From UBA2965 sp036526135 (GTDB taxonomy: Bacteria > Pseudomonadota > Gammaproteobacteria > Pseudomonadales > Azotimanducaceae): a stretch of 64,000 nucleotides of DNA. Numbering within the stretch: position 1 is the stretch's first letter; each line of letters opens with the position of its first letter. The notes under the pieces are model-generated. The model saw nothing but the letters and a program-made list of their open reading frames with translations. It was not told the DNA's origin and searched no databases. Positions 1-8,558 of the stretch are shown piece after piece. Both the position numbers and the translations under genes were made by a program. The stretch covers positions 1 through 64,000 of the forward strand of contig DATCZA010000018.1 of the NCBI GenBank assembly GCA_036526135.1, in the 5' to 3' direction.

Positions 1-562
1 CATTTAGGATGTCAGCGCAGTTCGCGACATCAACCTGAGATACTGGCTTGTCTCCAATCGCAGGGTACAGGTAGGTCTCCAGATACCATTGGTTCTCACG
101 CCACGACTTTCGGTAGTTGTCGCTCCCCTCGTCGCTCCGAGCTTCGACGTATGCATCACAGAGTCTTCGAACGGTAAAAGCCTTCTCTGCCTGCGCGGCC
201 TTCACCATGGCGGCCTCTTCCGCAGCGGCTTCGCGAGCCTGCCTACGTTTTTCAGCCGGATCGGTGCCTGCAATGACCTCGGCTCTTGCTGCACGATACG
301 CATCTCTCGCAGCTTCAAGATCCGCTGCAGTGATGCGCTCGCCAATATCTTTAAGTTTGATGGGTTTGAGCTTGCCGTTGATCTTGGCTCTGTAAACAAA
401 GCTCGCGGTCCCAGAGGGGTTGGCTACGATTCGCAACCCGAGGTCTAAGGCATGCTTGCCGTCCTTTGTGGACCCTCGACTTTTCTTACTATTTGATGTT
501 GCAGCTTCGGTGCGAAGCTCTTTCAACAGGGCGTTTGCCTGCGCTAACGTGATATCAGCCAT
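1..562 (-). CDS. Tyrosine-type site-specific integrase, N-terminal part (cut by window edge)
   Basis: Reading the minus strand from the ATG at 562-560 gives an open frame of 187 codons that runs off position 1 without a stop. A good ribosome site (GGAGGT) lies about 8 bases before the ATG. The product begins MADITLAQANALLKEL, then has a basic arm-binding-like domain (around residues 30-85: LDLGLRIVANPSGTASFVYR, then LKDIGERITAADLEAARDAY). An alanine-rich helix follows, and then a core-binding segment (WRENQWYLETYLYPAIGDKPVSQV, residues ~155-180). This order is that of DUF4102/phage-integrase-family island integrases. The catalytic R-H-R-Y domain lies outside the window. The gene reads away from the tRNA-Ser, as in tRNA-borne islands. 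Its GC content is lower than that of the neighbouring genes, consistent with transfer. Family identity is confident; whether it is active cannot be judged. Confidence 0.88.
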   Translation of the reverse strand, partial: MADITLAQANALLKELRTEAATSNSKKSRGSTKDGKHALDLGLRIVANPSGTASFVYRAKINGKLKPIKLKDIGERITAADLEAARDAYRAARAEVIAGTDPAEKRRQAREAAAEEAAMVKAAQAEKAFTVRRLCDAYVEARSDEGSDNYRKSWRENQWYLETYLYPAIGDKPVSQVDVANCADILN

Positions 563-657
563 GATGTCGTACCTCCAAAGTGCGACGTTGTGGTCAGGCC
601 ACGTCGGGGCCGCAATCCCCGGCGTTGGCCGCTCTTCCCATAAGCAAGGTTGGCTAC

Positions 658-746
658 AGGTACACCTATGGGTACACCAATTTCGGAATCTTCCATTCTG
701 CCGGGTGTACCTGCACTCTCTTCCGTTCGCTTATTCTGGTGTACCC
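658..746. repeat. Four GGTACACC-type sites, probable integrase arm-binding sites
   Basis: The octamer core GGTACACC occurs at 658-667 (AGGTACACCT) and 670-679 (GGGTACACCA). Its inverse GGTGTACC occurs at 703-712 and 737-746. Four copies in 90 bases, two in each orientation, between the integrase start and the tRNA end is what integrase arm-type sites or an autoregulatory operator look like. The role is inferred from position and repetition only. Confidence 0.55.
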
Positions 747-824
747 GGAAGCAGACTGCAAGCTACGAAATATGTGGCCTTCAGCTGGATTAAGAGAAAA
801 ACAGGCCGATTTTCAGGCGGTTAA

Positions 825-845
825 TGGCGGAGAGGGTGGGATTCG
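825..845 (-). other. Probable attachment site (att) at the 3' end of tRNA-Ser
   Basis: The integrase gene and its repeated sites lie just beyond the 3' end of the tRNA-Ser and read away from it, the usual layout when an element recombines into the tRNA 3' end and restores the gene. The exact core cannot be set because the second copy (other end of the element) is outside the window; the span given is the acceptor and T-arm end of the tRNA. Confidence 0.4.
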
Positions 846-915
846 AACCCACGGACCCCTTGCGAGGTCACTTGATTTCGAGTCAAGCCCGTTCGGCCAG
901 CTCCGGCACCTCTCC
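825..915 (-). tRNA. tRNA-Ser (anticodon CGA)
   Basis: The minus strand folds as a type II tRNA. The acceptor stem is GGAGAGG (915-909) with CCTCTCC (835-829), discriminator G and encoded CCA at 827-825. The anticodon loop ACTCGAAA sits within TTGACTCGAAATCAA and reads CGA, so it decodes UCG. A long variable arm (GACCTCGCAAGGGGTC) and the T-loop GTTCGAATC are clear. Length with CCA is 91. It lies 58 bases behind the stop of the MBL hydrolase gene on the same strand and may be cotranscribed with it. Its 3' end is the likely integration point of the element to its left. Confidence 0.96.
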
Positions 916-973
916 GTGAGGTCAGATCAGCAAGGGCGACATTCTGAGCAAACCGAGGGACGTTTTCCAGCGA

Positions 974-1765
974 TTAGCCGGCGCCCAAGGCGGCGGCCGC
1001 GCTGACGCCGCCCTCGGGCAGGCGGATCCAGCCAAGCCCATCCTCCTGAGTGGCGAATGTCAGCTCGGCAACCTGGCCGCTGAACCGGGCGAAGGTTTCT
1101 TCCAGCAGCTCGGGGTGGTTGTTTTCCTCGCTGACGTGGCCGACGGCAACGCGCAGGTCCGCATGACCCACCTGCTCCAGGAACGACGCTGCCTGCTCGT
1201 TGGATAGATGGCCGAGATTGCCGGCGATGCGGCGCTTCACGCTTTCCGGATACCTGCCGCGCAGGAGCATTTCGCGGTCGTGGTTGCTTTCCATCATCAG
1301 GCCGTCGCAGCCCTGATACTGCTCGATCACGAAAGGGGTAATCTGGCCGAGGTCGGAGATGACGCCGATGCGGACGGCACCGTGCTGGAAGACAAACTGC
1401 GTCGGCTCCCGGGCGTCGTGGGGTACGATCACCGGCATCACGGTCACAGCGCCGACGTCGAAGCTGGCATGGGAATCGATGTCCCTGCCCACGAGCTCAT
1501 TGCGGGTGGCCTTGAAGGTTCCGTGGGAAGCAAACACGGGAACCGCGTATTTGTGGCTGAGCGCCGCGACACCACCAGCGTGGTCAGCGTGCTCGTGGGT
1601 GACCAGGATCGCCGAGAGATCGCCGGGCCGGACATCGAGACGGCGAAAGCGGTTCTCGGCCTGCTTCAGGGTGAATCCGCAGTCCACGAGGATCAGCTCT
1701 CCACCCAGATCGACGAGCGTACCGTTGCCCCGGCTGCCGCTGCCCAGCGAGGCAAAAGCCGTCAA
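974..1765 (-). CDS. MBL-fold metallo-hydrolase (YycJ/WalJ-like)
   Basis: This 263-residue protein has the metallo-beta-lactamase fold. The start MTAFASLGSGSRGNGTLV is typical of the YycJ-type subgroup, and the metal-binding HxHxDH motif is at residues 57-62 (HEHADH). Further conserved histidines and aspartates occur in the middle (VIVPHDA, GVISDLGQ, ESNHD) and late (VGHVSEENNH). Family members bind two metal ions and hydrolyse phosphodiester, ester or nucleic-acid bonds; the substrate here is not known. The start codon is TTG, overlapping the bamC stop as TTGA, so it is probably translated by coupling. It follows bamC and dapA in one operon, an order also known from pseudomonads. Confidence 0.88.
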   Translation of the reverse strand: MTAFASLGSGSRGNGTLVDLGGELILVDCGFTLKQAENRFRRLDVRPGDLSAILVTHEHADHAGGVAALSHKYAVPVFASHGTFKATRNELVGRDIDSHASFDVGAVTVMPVIVPHDAREPTQFVFQHGAVRIGVISDLGQITPFVIEQYQGCDGLMMESNHDREMLLRGRYPESVKRRIAGNLGHLSNEQAASFLEQVGHADLRVAVGHVSEENNHPELLEETFARFSGQVAELTFATQEDGLGWIRLPEGGVSAAAALGAG

Positions 1766-2892
1766 CTGGCAAACTCGCGGATCATGATCAGCAGCTGTTG
1801 CCCCAGCTCCCGGTCGACGGGAGCCGCGTTCTCATCGAGGACGGAAACCGAGTAGATCTCCTCCCCGGAACGCTCCATCTGAATCTGAAGTTCTTTGGCG
1901 TCTTCGCCACCGCCGAACGAGAACATCCGGCCGAAGAACCCTTTTTTCTCTTCTCCGGCCAGAAACGCTTCGGTGATGTTCACGTAGTAGGTGCCCTCGT
2001 CGCGATTCTGGTCGGTGACGTCCATCTCGGCCCGGGCGATGGCCTGACCCAGGGCGGCCCAAGCCCGCTCGTAGTCGAGGTACAGGATGAGGGTCGGATC
2101 TCCCTGCTCGTTACGGGTGAGCACCGACTTCGCGCCCGCTGAGATCTCCTGTGCCACCATGGAAACGGTCTGCTCGGATACTTTGGCAGCGACGTAAGCG
2201 CCGAACTCGTTGAGCATGTCGTTTTCGATGTCCGCGATGTCTGAGGCGACGCCCTCGATGTCCACGAGAGAGTCTGCAGCAGGCAACCCCAGGCTGTCGT
2301 TCTCATGACGGATGTGAACCTCACAAGTTCGCTCACGCATCCCTTGCTCGAGCCGGAACCGGATTCGGTCGCGGCCCGTGGTCAGCTCGGCAATGTCCCG
2401 GCCGTCGCGGATGACAAGGCGAACCACGTCACGATAAGTGTCCTCGCTGATGAGCAGCCAGTCCGTGTCGATGCGCCCTTCCGGACCCATCTCCAGCGCG
2501 ATGGGCACGCCGTTCTCCGCCAGGAACTGCTTGAGCTTCGGCCATACCGTGGTGGGCGACTCGGGCAGCGCCAGCCAGCGCCTGTCTCCCAACCGCTGAA
2601 TGCGGACTTCGTCACGGGTGTCGCTGGCGTAAATGGCGCTGGGCTGCGGCGGGCGCTGCGGGTAGAACTCCGGATTCATCTGCTCGGGAGACGGCGGGAT
2701 GGGAAAGGGGTCGGACACCCGCCCGGTGGCCAGATCCTCGGGAACATAAAGTCCGGGGCCCTCCCGGGCATCAAGGTAGTCATCGCTCTTGTTGACGAAG
2801 ATGCCCTCGTCGTCGTTGAGCCACGAGCATCCCGCCACGAGCGGCACGACCAGCAGCGCTCTCGCGACTCTCATCAGGCAGTGCGCGCGCAT
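1762..2892 (-). CDS. bamC: Outer membrane protein assembly factor BamC (lipoprotein)
   Basis: BamC is a lipoprotein accessory of the BAM complex that inserts beta-barrel proteins into the outer membrane. The ATG at 2892 overlaps the dapA stop as ATGA and gives 376 residues; an ATG six codons later is also possible. A signal peptide ends in the lipobox LVAGC with the lipidated cysteine at residue 22. The unstructured N-terminal part follows (DYLDAREGPGLYVPEDL, the segment that docks on BamD in E. coli), then two helix-grip domains, the second near GTYYVNITEAF. The protein is slightly longer than the E. coli one (344). Its position downstream of dapA is the classical dapA-bamC pair. Confidence 0.92.
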   Translation of the reverse strand: MRAHCLMRVARALLVVPLVAGCSWLNDDEGIFVNKSDDYLDAREGPGLYVPEDLATGRVSDPFPIPPSPEQMNPEFYPQRPPQPSAIYASDTRDEVRIQRLGDRRWLALPESPTTVWPKLKQFLAENGVPIALEMGPEGRIDTDWLLISEDTYRDVVRLVIRDGRDIAELTTGRDRIRFRLEQGMRERTCEVHIRHENDSLGLPAADSLVDIEGVASDIADIENDMLNEFGAYVAAKVSEQTVSMVAQEISAGAKSVLTRNEQGDPTLILYLDYERAWAALGQAIARAEMDVTDQNRDEGTYYVNITEAFLAGEEKKGFFGRMFSFGGGEDAKELQIQMERSGEEIYSVSVLDENAAPVDRELGQQLLIMIREFAS

Positions 2893-3767
2893 CACAGAGC
2901 CCCAACCGCCTTCAGGCGCCGGATCAGCTCCGGACGGTTTTCCTCTGAAAGTTCCAGCATAGGCAGACGTATGCCGCGATCCACCATACCCATCTCGTAG
3001 AGCGCCCACTTCGTCGGTTGAGGACTCGGCTCCACGAACAGGATCTCGTGAATCGGCTGCAACTCCGAATCGATGGCCCGCGCAAGGTCCACGTCCCCCT
3101 CACGCCAGGCACGGCAGAACTCGGCCATTCTGCGCGGCAGCACGTTGGCGGTCACCGAGATGCAACCCACCGCGCCGAGTTCGAACATCCTCAGCGTCTG
3201 CCCATCCTCTCCAGACAGAACGAAGAAGTCCTCAGCGACGAGACCGCGGATCTCGGCAACCCGCTCCGGGTCGCCGCACGCTTCCTTGATGCCTACGATG
3301 TTGCCGATTTCGGCAAGACGCGCCACCGTATCGGCCGTCATGTCGCGACCGGTGCGTGGCGGAACGTTATAGAGCACGATGGGAAGATCCACCGCTTCGG
3401 CAATCGCTGCGTAGTGACGATAAAGACCTTCCTGGGTCGGGCGGTTGTAGTAGGGCGTGACCGACAGGCTCGCGTCCACGCCGATCTTCTGTGCTTCCCG
3501 TGTCAGGTGAATGGCCTCTGCCGTCGCGTTGGCGCCGGTTCCCGCGATCACCGGTACCCGTCCGGACACCACCGACACCGTCCGCCGGATGACCTCGAGG
3601 TGCTCCTCGATATTGAGCGTGGCAGACTCGCCCGTGGTTCCCACGGGGACGATACCGTCCGTGCCTTCCTCCAGATGCCAGCCGATCAGACGCTCCAGGG
3701 CGGTCCAGTCGACCTCCATCCCCGCGGTCATGGGCGTGATCAGGGCAACGATGCTACCTGTGAACAT
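2892..3767 (-). CDS. dapA: 4-hydroxy-tetrahydrodipicolinate synthase
   Basis: DapA condenses pyruvate with aspartate semialdehyde in the diaminopimelate/lysine pathway. The 291-residue protein is of normal length. The substrate loop GTTGES is at residues 43-48, the catalytic tyrosine at 133 (VLYNVPP) and the Schiff-base lysine at 161 (VGIKEA). These positions equal those of the E. coli enzyme. An AGAGAG ribosome site lies shortly before the ATG. It is the first gene of the dapA-bamC-MBL operon. An 81-base gap separates it from the perM-like gene; the bcp and gcvR-like genes that sit there in pseudomonads are absent. Confidence 0.97.
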   Translation of the reverse strand: MFTGSIVALITPMTAGMEVDWTALERLIGWHLEEGTDGIVPVGTTGESATLNIEEHLEVIRRTVSVVSGRVPVIAGTGANATAEAIHLTREAQKIGVDASLSVTPYYNRPTQEGLYRHYAAIAEAVDLPIVLYNVPPRTGRDMTADTVARLAEIGNIVGIKEACGDPERVAEIRGLVAEDFFVLSGEDGQTLRMFELGAVGCISVTANVLPRRMAEFCRAWREGDVDLARAIDSELQPIHEILFVEPSPQPTKWALYEMGMVDRGIRLPMLELSEENRPELIRRLKAVGAL

Positions 3768-3848
3768 ATCGCTCTCTAGCTGGGCGACCCGGCCCTAGGG
3801 ACGCGGGGAGCAGAACCGCGCCATGGTACTTGAGCGGCGCAACGGGGC

Positions 3849-4952
3849 TCAACCATCGACTTCGACCAGGCCGTCCCCGCTGGCTTCCGCCAACTCCTCC
3901 TGGCGCGGCCAGGCGTTGTAGATGGACTTCACCAGCGTCGCCAGAGGAATGGCAAAAAGAACCCCCCATATCCCCCACAGGCCGCCGAAAGCGAGAACGG
4001 CAGAGATGATGGTGATGGGGTGCAGGTTGACGGCGCTGGAAATCAGCAGCGGGACCAGAAAATTGCCGTCCAGGAACTGAATGATCAGGTACGCGCCCAG
4101 CACGCCCGCCAGGGGCAGGGACCATCCGAACTGCACGACGGCCACCAGCGCGACGGGGATCGTCACCACGGCCGCCCCGACAAACGGAATCAGCACCGAG
4201 AGCCCCACGAGCACCGCTAGGAGCGCGGCGTAATTGAGACCGAACAGCACGAAGGTCACGTAGGTGGTCACGCCAACGATGAGGATCTCGACAAACTTGC
4301 CGCGAACGTAGTTGGCCAGCTGAAGGTTCATCTCCGCGCCGACCCGGTCCAGCAGCGGGCGCTCCTCGGGGAGCAGAGAGAGGAACCAGCGCATGAGCTC
4401 GTCACGATCCTTCAGGAAGAAGAACACCGAGAAAGGCACGATCACCGTGTAGATCATCAGCGCCACCACGGACGGGACCTGGGTGAGGAGCGTGTTTAGC
4501 AGCCTGCGGCTCAGGTTGCCCAACTCTCCCGTCAGCGAGCCCAGCCACTTGTCTACCTGCTCAGGCGTCACCAGCCCACCCGGCGAGGTGTTGGCCAGAT
4601 CACGAATGAGGGCCTGCACCTGCACGATCCCGTTCGGAAGCGCGTCGACCAGGGCACGAAGCTGCTGCCAGACGATGGGCACCACGAAGAGAACGAGGGC
4701 GATCAGGGCGCCAAGGAAGATGATGAACGTCAGGTAAACGGCTAACCCGCCGCCGAGCCCCGCGTCCACCAGACGTTTCACCAAACCCTGGAGGAGAAAG
4801 GCGACGATGAGCCCGATCAGCACCGGGGCCAGCATCGACCCGAAGATGAACACCACGGTAGAGATGATGACGATGAGGACCACCAGGTAGATGGCTTCCT
4901 CATTGGAGAAGTGCCGGTTGATCCAGCCGCCTATGACCTCTAGAAAGCGCAT
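3849..4952 (-). CDS. AI-2E family transporter (PerM-like membrane protein)
   Basis: A 367-residue membrane protein with about eight hydrophobic segments: two pairs near the N-terminus (YLVVLIVIISTVVFIFGSML and LAVYLTFIIFLGALIALVLF), a soluble middle part, and a dense hydrophobic C-terminal half ending LAFGGLWGIWGVLFAIPLATLVKSIY. That pattern, with the motif PFVGAAVVTIPVAL, defines the AI-2E/PerM exporter family. Members have been linked to permease or Na+/H+ exchange functions; the substrate here is unknown. The ATG overlaps the tusA stop as TGATG, so the two are coupled. A second family member lies at 57090-58166. Confidence 0.9.
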   Translation of the reverse strand: MRFLEVIGGWINRHFSNEEAIYLVVLIVIISTVVFIFGSMLAPVLIGLIVAFLLQGLVKRLVDAGLGGGLAVYLTFIIFLGALIALVLFVVPIVWQQLRALVDALPNGIVQVQALIRDLANTSPGGLVTPEQVDKWLGSLTGELGNLSRRLLNTLLTQVPSVVALMIYTVIVPFSVFFFLKDRDELMRWFLSLLPEERPLLDRVGAEMNLQLANYVRGKFVEILIVGVTTYVTFVLFGLNYAALLAVLVGLSVLIPFVGAAVVTIPVALVAVVQFGWSLPLAGVLGAYLIIQFLDGNFLVPLLISSAVNLHPITIISAVLAFGGLWGIWGVLFAIPLATLVKSIYNAWPRQEELAEASGDGLVEVDG

Positions 4953-5185
4953 CAGCCCGGCTTCTTTCGCAGCAGGTAGATGTAGGTATCGTCCTCGCGA
5001 AGCGATTCCAGCAGAGCGTGGCCGCTCTGCCGCGAAAACACCTCGAAGTCGCGAACCGATCCGGGATCGGTGGCGAGGACCTTCACAAGCTCGCCCGGGG
5101 AGAGCTCGTTGAGAGCTTTCTTGGCTTTAAGGAGCGGCATCGGGCAGTTCAGGCCCTTGGCATCGACCACTACGGGTTCGGTCAT
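4952..5185 (-). CDS. tusA: TusA-family sulfur carrier protein
   Basis: This 77-residue protein has the TusA/SirA fold signature LNCPMPLLKAKKAL near its start, where the cysteine (CPMP) carries the persulfide sulfur. TusA proteins pass sulfur for tRNA thiolation, molybdopterin or other sulfur transfers. The longer frame beginning at 5296 is not used: the ATG at 5185 starts the conserved domain (MTEPVVVDAKG). It is coupled to the perM-like gene downstream by a TGATG overlap and is divergent from bepA. The same tusA-perM pair occurs in pseudomonads. Confidence 0.9.
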   Translation of the reverse strand: MTEPVVVDAKGLNCPMPLLKAKKALNELSPGELVKVLATDPGSVRDFEVFSRQSGHALLESLREDDTYIYLLRKKPG

Positions 5186-5301
5186 GTTCGGTTCAGCGCA
5201 CGGATGAGCGGCAGCAGGATGCCTATCATAAGACTTTTGAACTTTTCCCGCCCGCAGGTGGCTAAAACCAGAGCAGGTTCTGCGGCACACCGCCATCCAG
5301 T

Positions 5302-6792
5302 ATGATCTCCAGAATGCAAGACTCCCGAGCGAAGCAGCGACGTCTGAGTGGCGCCGGGGCCGTGATTCGCCTCGGCATCGGCGCTGCGTTGTGCCTGCTC
5401 ACGGCCGCAGCCTCCACGGACGTCAGCGACGACCTGCCCGTGCTCGGCGACGCCTCCTCGAGCATGATCTCCCCGGAACTCGAACGCCAGATCGGCAGGG
5501 ATTTCCTCAAGCAGGTGCACGCGGGCCTGCCGACCATCAGCGACCCCGTTCTCAAACACTTCGTCACGCGCCAGCTGACCGACCTGCTTCAATACTCCCA
5601 GGTCAGGGAAAACCTGCTGGGCGTGGTGCTCATCGACAGCGATCAGATCAACGCCTTTGCCGCCCCCGGCGGCGTGGTGGGCGTCAACCTGGGACTTCTG
5701 CTGCATGCCCAGGACGTGCACGAATACTCCTCGGTCATGGCACACGAGCTTGCTCACCTCAGCCAGCGCCACTTCGCCAGGGGCGTCGAGGAGGCCCGCA
5801 GCAAAACCCTGCCCACCATCGCCTCCCTGCTGGCCGCCATCATGATCGGCGCCGTGGGCGGGGGCGAAGCGGGCATGGCGGCCATATCTGCTTCCCAGGC
5901 GGCCAGCCAGTCCAGCCAGCTGCGCTACAGCCGGGGCCGCGAGCAGGAAGCCGACCGGATCGGCCTCAACACCATCGTCCGGGCCGGCATGGATCCGGAC
6001 GGCATGGCGCGAATGTTCGAGAGGATGCAGCGCAACTACCGCTTTTCCCGCACGCCGCCGGAGTTCCTGCTGACCCACCCGTTGAGCGAGACCCGCATCT
6101 CGGACGCGAAAAGCCAGGCCCGCGAGTACCCCCAACGCGACTACGCCGACTCACCCGACTACGCCATGATGCGGGTCCGCGCCCAGATCTACTACGCGCC
6201 CAACGCCGCCGGGGCCGTGGCCCAGTTCGAGAAGGCTGTGCGGGACGATCCCGAGTCGGTCCCCGCGCGCTATGGGCTGGCCCTGGCGCAGAGCAGAGCG
6301 GGTCTGCACGCCGAGGCCATCGCCGGCGGTGATGCTCTGTTCACCGCCGACCCTCAGAAAATTCTCTACATCGCGTCATACGCAGAGCTGCTCATCGAGG
6401 CGGAGAAACTCGATCAGGCGACCCGTCTGCTGTCGCATCACCTGGCCCTCAACCCGGACAACGCCACCCTGGCGGCCATGTACAGCGAGGCGCTCATCAG
6501 GGACCAGCGGTACCGGGAGGCTGAGGCGGTGCTGGAGCGGCAAAGCGTCGTCAACAAGGACGACGTGGACGTGTGGTACAACCTCGCCGAGGTATCAGGC
6601 AAAGCGGGCAACATCATCGGCGTGCACCGGGCTCGCGCCGAGTACTTCGCGCTGCACGGCGCCTACCAGCGGGCCATCCAGCATCTGGAATACGCGCGGC
6701 GCCTGGTGCGGGAAGACAACCAGCAGCTTCACGCCATGCTGGATCAGCGCATCAACGACATGCGGATGGCGCTGCGGATGCGGCGGTCCTAG
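5302..6792 (+). CDS. bepA: M48-family periplasmic metalloprotease with TPR domain (BepA-like)
   Basis: A 496-residue exported protease. A signal peptide ([18 protein letters not shown]) is followed by an M48 domain with the zinc motif HELAH at residues 148-152 and the third ligand in REQEADRIG (E214 by the usual spacing). TPR repeats fill the last 200 residues ([43 protein letters not shown]). BepA checks outer-membrane barrel assembly, particularly LptD, and degrades stalled substrates. An internal ATG at 5314 could also start the protein; neither start has a strong ribosome site. The stop overlaps the nadA stop by four bases in a convergent arrangement. Confidence 0.92.
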   Translation: MISRMQDSRAKQRRLSGAGAVIRLGIGAALCLLTAAASTDVSDDLPVLGDASSSMISPELERQIGRDFLKQVHAGLPTISDPVLKHFVTRQLTDLLQYSQVRENLLGVVLIDSDQINAFAAPGGVVGVNLGLLLHAQDVHEYSSVMAHELAHLSQRHFARGVEEARSKTLPTIASLLAAIMIGAVGGGEAGMAAISASQAASQSSQLRYSRGREQEADRIGLNTIVRAGMDPDGMARMFERMQRNYRFSRTPPEFLLTHPLSETRISDAKSQAREYPQRDYADSPDYAMMRVRAQIYYAPNAAGAVAQFEKAVRDDPESVPARYGLALAQSRAGLHAEAIAGGDALFTADPQKILYIASYAELLIEAEKLDQATRLLSHHLALNPDNATLAAMYSEALIRDQRYREAEAVLERQSVVNKDDVDVWYNLAEVSGKAGNIIGVHRARAEYFALHGAYQRAIQHLEYARRLVREDNQQLHAMLDQRINDMRMALRMRRS

Positions 6793-7838
6793 GGCACCTT
6801 GAAGTCGAGCATCCTCTTGAGCGGGATCATCGCCCGACGACCGATCTCAGGGTCCACATGAATCTCGTTGGCCGTCATCGCCCCTTCGCTGCGCAGCATG
6901 GCCGCCAGGGTGGATAACTCATTCATCGCCATCCAAGGGCAGTGGGCACAGCTGCGGCAGGTTGCGCCCTCGCCGGCCGTGGGCGCTTCTATGAATCGCT
7001 TGTCCGGGTTGCGCTGGCGAAGCTTGTGGAAGATGCCGCGGTCGGTGGCCACGATGAAGGTGTCGTGGGGCAGCTCCTGGGCCGCCTTGATGATCTGGCT
7101 GGTCGAGCCCACCACGTCGGCTATGGAAATCACCGCGGCCGGTGACTCGGGGTGCACGAGGACGCCCGCCTCCGGATAAACGGCCTTTAGGTCGAAGAGC
7201 GCCTTCGACTTGAACTCTTCGTGGACCACACAGGCGCCGCTCCACAGCAGCATGTCGGCGCCGGTCTGAGTCTGAATGTAATGTCCCAGATGCTTGTCGG
7301 GGGCCCAGAGTATCTTTTCACCTCGGGCGTCGAGCATCTCCACGATGGGCAGGGCCACGCTGCTGGTCACCACCCAGTCGGACATCGCTTTGACCCGGGC
7401 CGAGGTATTGGCGTAGACGACCACCGTCCGGTCAGGATTGGCTTTGCAGAAGGCCTCGAAGTCGTCCGGCGGGCAGCCGATGTCCAGAGAGCACTCGGCC
7501 TCGAGCGTCGGCATGATCACCCGCTTCTCTGGCGAGAGAATCTTGGCGGTCTCGCCCATGAAACGCACGCCCGCGACCACCAGCGTCTCAGCGGCGTGGT
7601 CGTGCCCGAATCGGGCCATTTCCAGCGAGTCGGAGACGAACCCGCCCGTTTCCTCTGCGAGGTCCTGAACGTGACCGTCCACGTAGTAATGGGCCACCAG
7701 CACGGCGCCGCGGGCGGCGAGCAGATCGGCAATCTCGGATTTCAGATCTGCAACCCGTTCCGGCCCGAGCACCTCCGGCTCGTAGACGGGTACCCGGTCC
7801 GCGGAGAGGGTGTAGTCTGGCAGCGTAGCTTCGCTCAT
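6789..7838 (-). CDS. nadA: Quinolinate synthase A
   Basis: NadA condenses iminoaspartate with dihydroxyacetone phosphate to quinolinate in NAD synthesis, using a [4Fe-4S] cluster. The 349-residue protein carries [23 protein letters not shown] near the start, cysteine ligand candidates in [10 protein letters not shown] and [10 protein letters not shown], and the C-terminal [16 protein letters not shown] 7838 was chosen because an extension to 7886 would need a TTG and adds non-conserved residues. Convergent with bepA, with a four-base overlap. Confidence 0.96.
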   Translation of the reverse strand: MSEATLPDYTLSADRVPVYEPEVLGPERVADLKSEIADLLAARGAVLVAHYYVDGHVQDLAEETGGFVSDSLEMARFGHDHAAETLVVAGVRFMGETAKILSPEKRVIMPTLEAECSLDIGCPPDDFEAFCKANPDRTVVVYANTSARVKAMSDWVVTSSVALPIVEMLDARGEKILWAPDKHLGHYIQTQTGADMLLWSGACVVHEEFKSKALFDLKAVYPEAGVLVHPESPAAVISIADVVGSTSQIIKAAQELPHDTFIVATDRGIFHKLRQRNPDKRFIEAPTAGEGATCRSCAHCPWMAMNELSTLAAMLRSEGAMTANEIHVDPEIGRRAMIPLKRMLDFKVP

Positions 7839-7949
7839 GACATCGAGAATATTGGAAGCGCAGGGAAAATCACAGTTCCCGTGCAACCGTGGCCTGTTTA
7901 TATGACCATCTTTTTATTGGGGCGAATCGACGAAAACCAAGGAGGTTCG

Positions 7950-8552
7950 ATGTACACGCTTTACGAGATGGGAGACTCGGGAAACTGTTATAAGATCCGG
8001 CTATTGATGCACCAGCTGGATGTTCCTTTCGAGCGAGTACCCACCGACATCCTCCAGGGGCGGTCGCGCACGGAATCGTTCCTGGCGCTGAATCCCAATG
8101 GCAAGGTCCCGCTGCTCGTTCTACCTGACGGGCGCCCGCTGGCGGAGTCAAACGCCATTCTGAGCTACCTTGCGCGAGGTACGGCCTACCTCCCGGACGA
8201 GGCTTACGAGCAGGCGCTGGTGCTGCAATGGCTCTTCTTCGAGCAGTACAGCCATGAGCCCTATATCGCCACCAACCGATTCTGGATTCACATACTCAAG
8301 GACCCCGTCGGCCACGCACAGGAGATTGCGGCCAGACATCCCAAGGGCGAGGCGGCCCTTGGAGTGATGGAAACCCATCTCGCCGCGGAGGAGTTCTTCG
8401 TCGCCGGCCGCTACACCATCGCGGACATCGCCCTGTACGCCTACACCCACCTCGCCCACCAGGGTGGCTACGACCTGGATCCCTTTCCGGCGGTTAGGGC
8501 CTGGCTTGCGCGGGTCAAGGCACAGCCGCGCCACAGTCCCATCGACGCCTGA
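7950..8552 (+). CDS. Glutathione S-transferase family protein
   Basis: A 200-residue protein with the thioredoxin-like N-terminal domain (MYTLYEMGDSGNCYKIRLLM; ALNPNGKVPLLVL; the glutathione-binding ESNAILSYLA) and an all-helical C-terminal domain with FFVAGRYTIADIALYAY. It conjugates or reduces substrates with glutathione; the substrate is not predictable. A strong ribosome site (AAGGAGG, 7939-7945) fixes the ATG at 7950, and the in-frame upstream extension is non-coding. The next gene, an ATP-grasp protein resembling glutathione synthetase, follows after six bases, so both probably belong to one thiol-related operon. Confidence 0.92.
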   Translation: MYTLYEMGDSGNCYKIRLLMHQLDVPFERVPTDILQGRSRTESFLALNPNGKVPLLVLPDGRPLAESNAILSYLARGTAYLPDEAYEQALVLQWLFFEQYSHEPYIATNRFWIHILKDPVGHAQEIAARHPKGEAALGVMETHLAAEEFFVAGRYTIADIALYAYTHLAHQGGYDLDPFPAVRAWLARVKAQPRHSPIDA

Positions 8553-8558
8553 CCGCCC

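Noticed and set aside
5182..6135. 317-codon minus-strand frame
   Set aside because: It overlaps bepA on the plus strand and has no recognisable motif.
7221..7949. Upstream extension of the glutathione transferase frame
   Set aside because: It is antisense to nadA; the ATG at 7950 has a strong AAGGAGG site and begins the GST fold.
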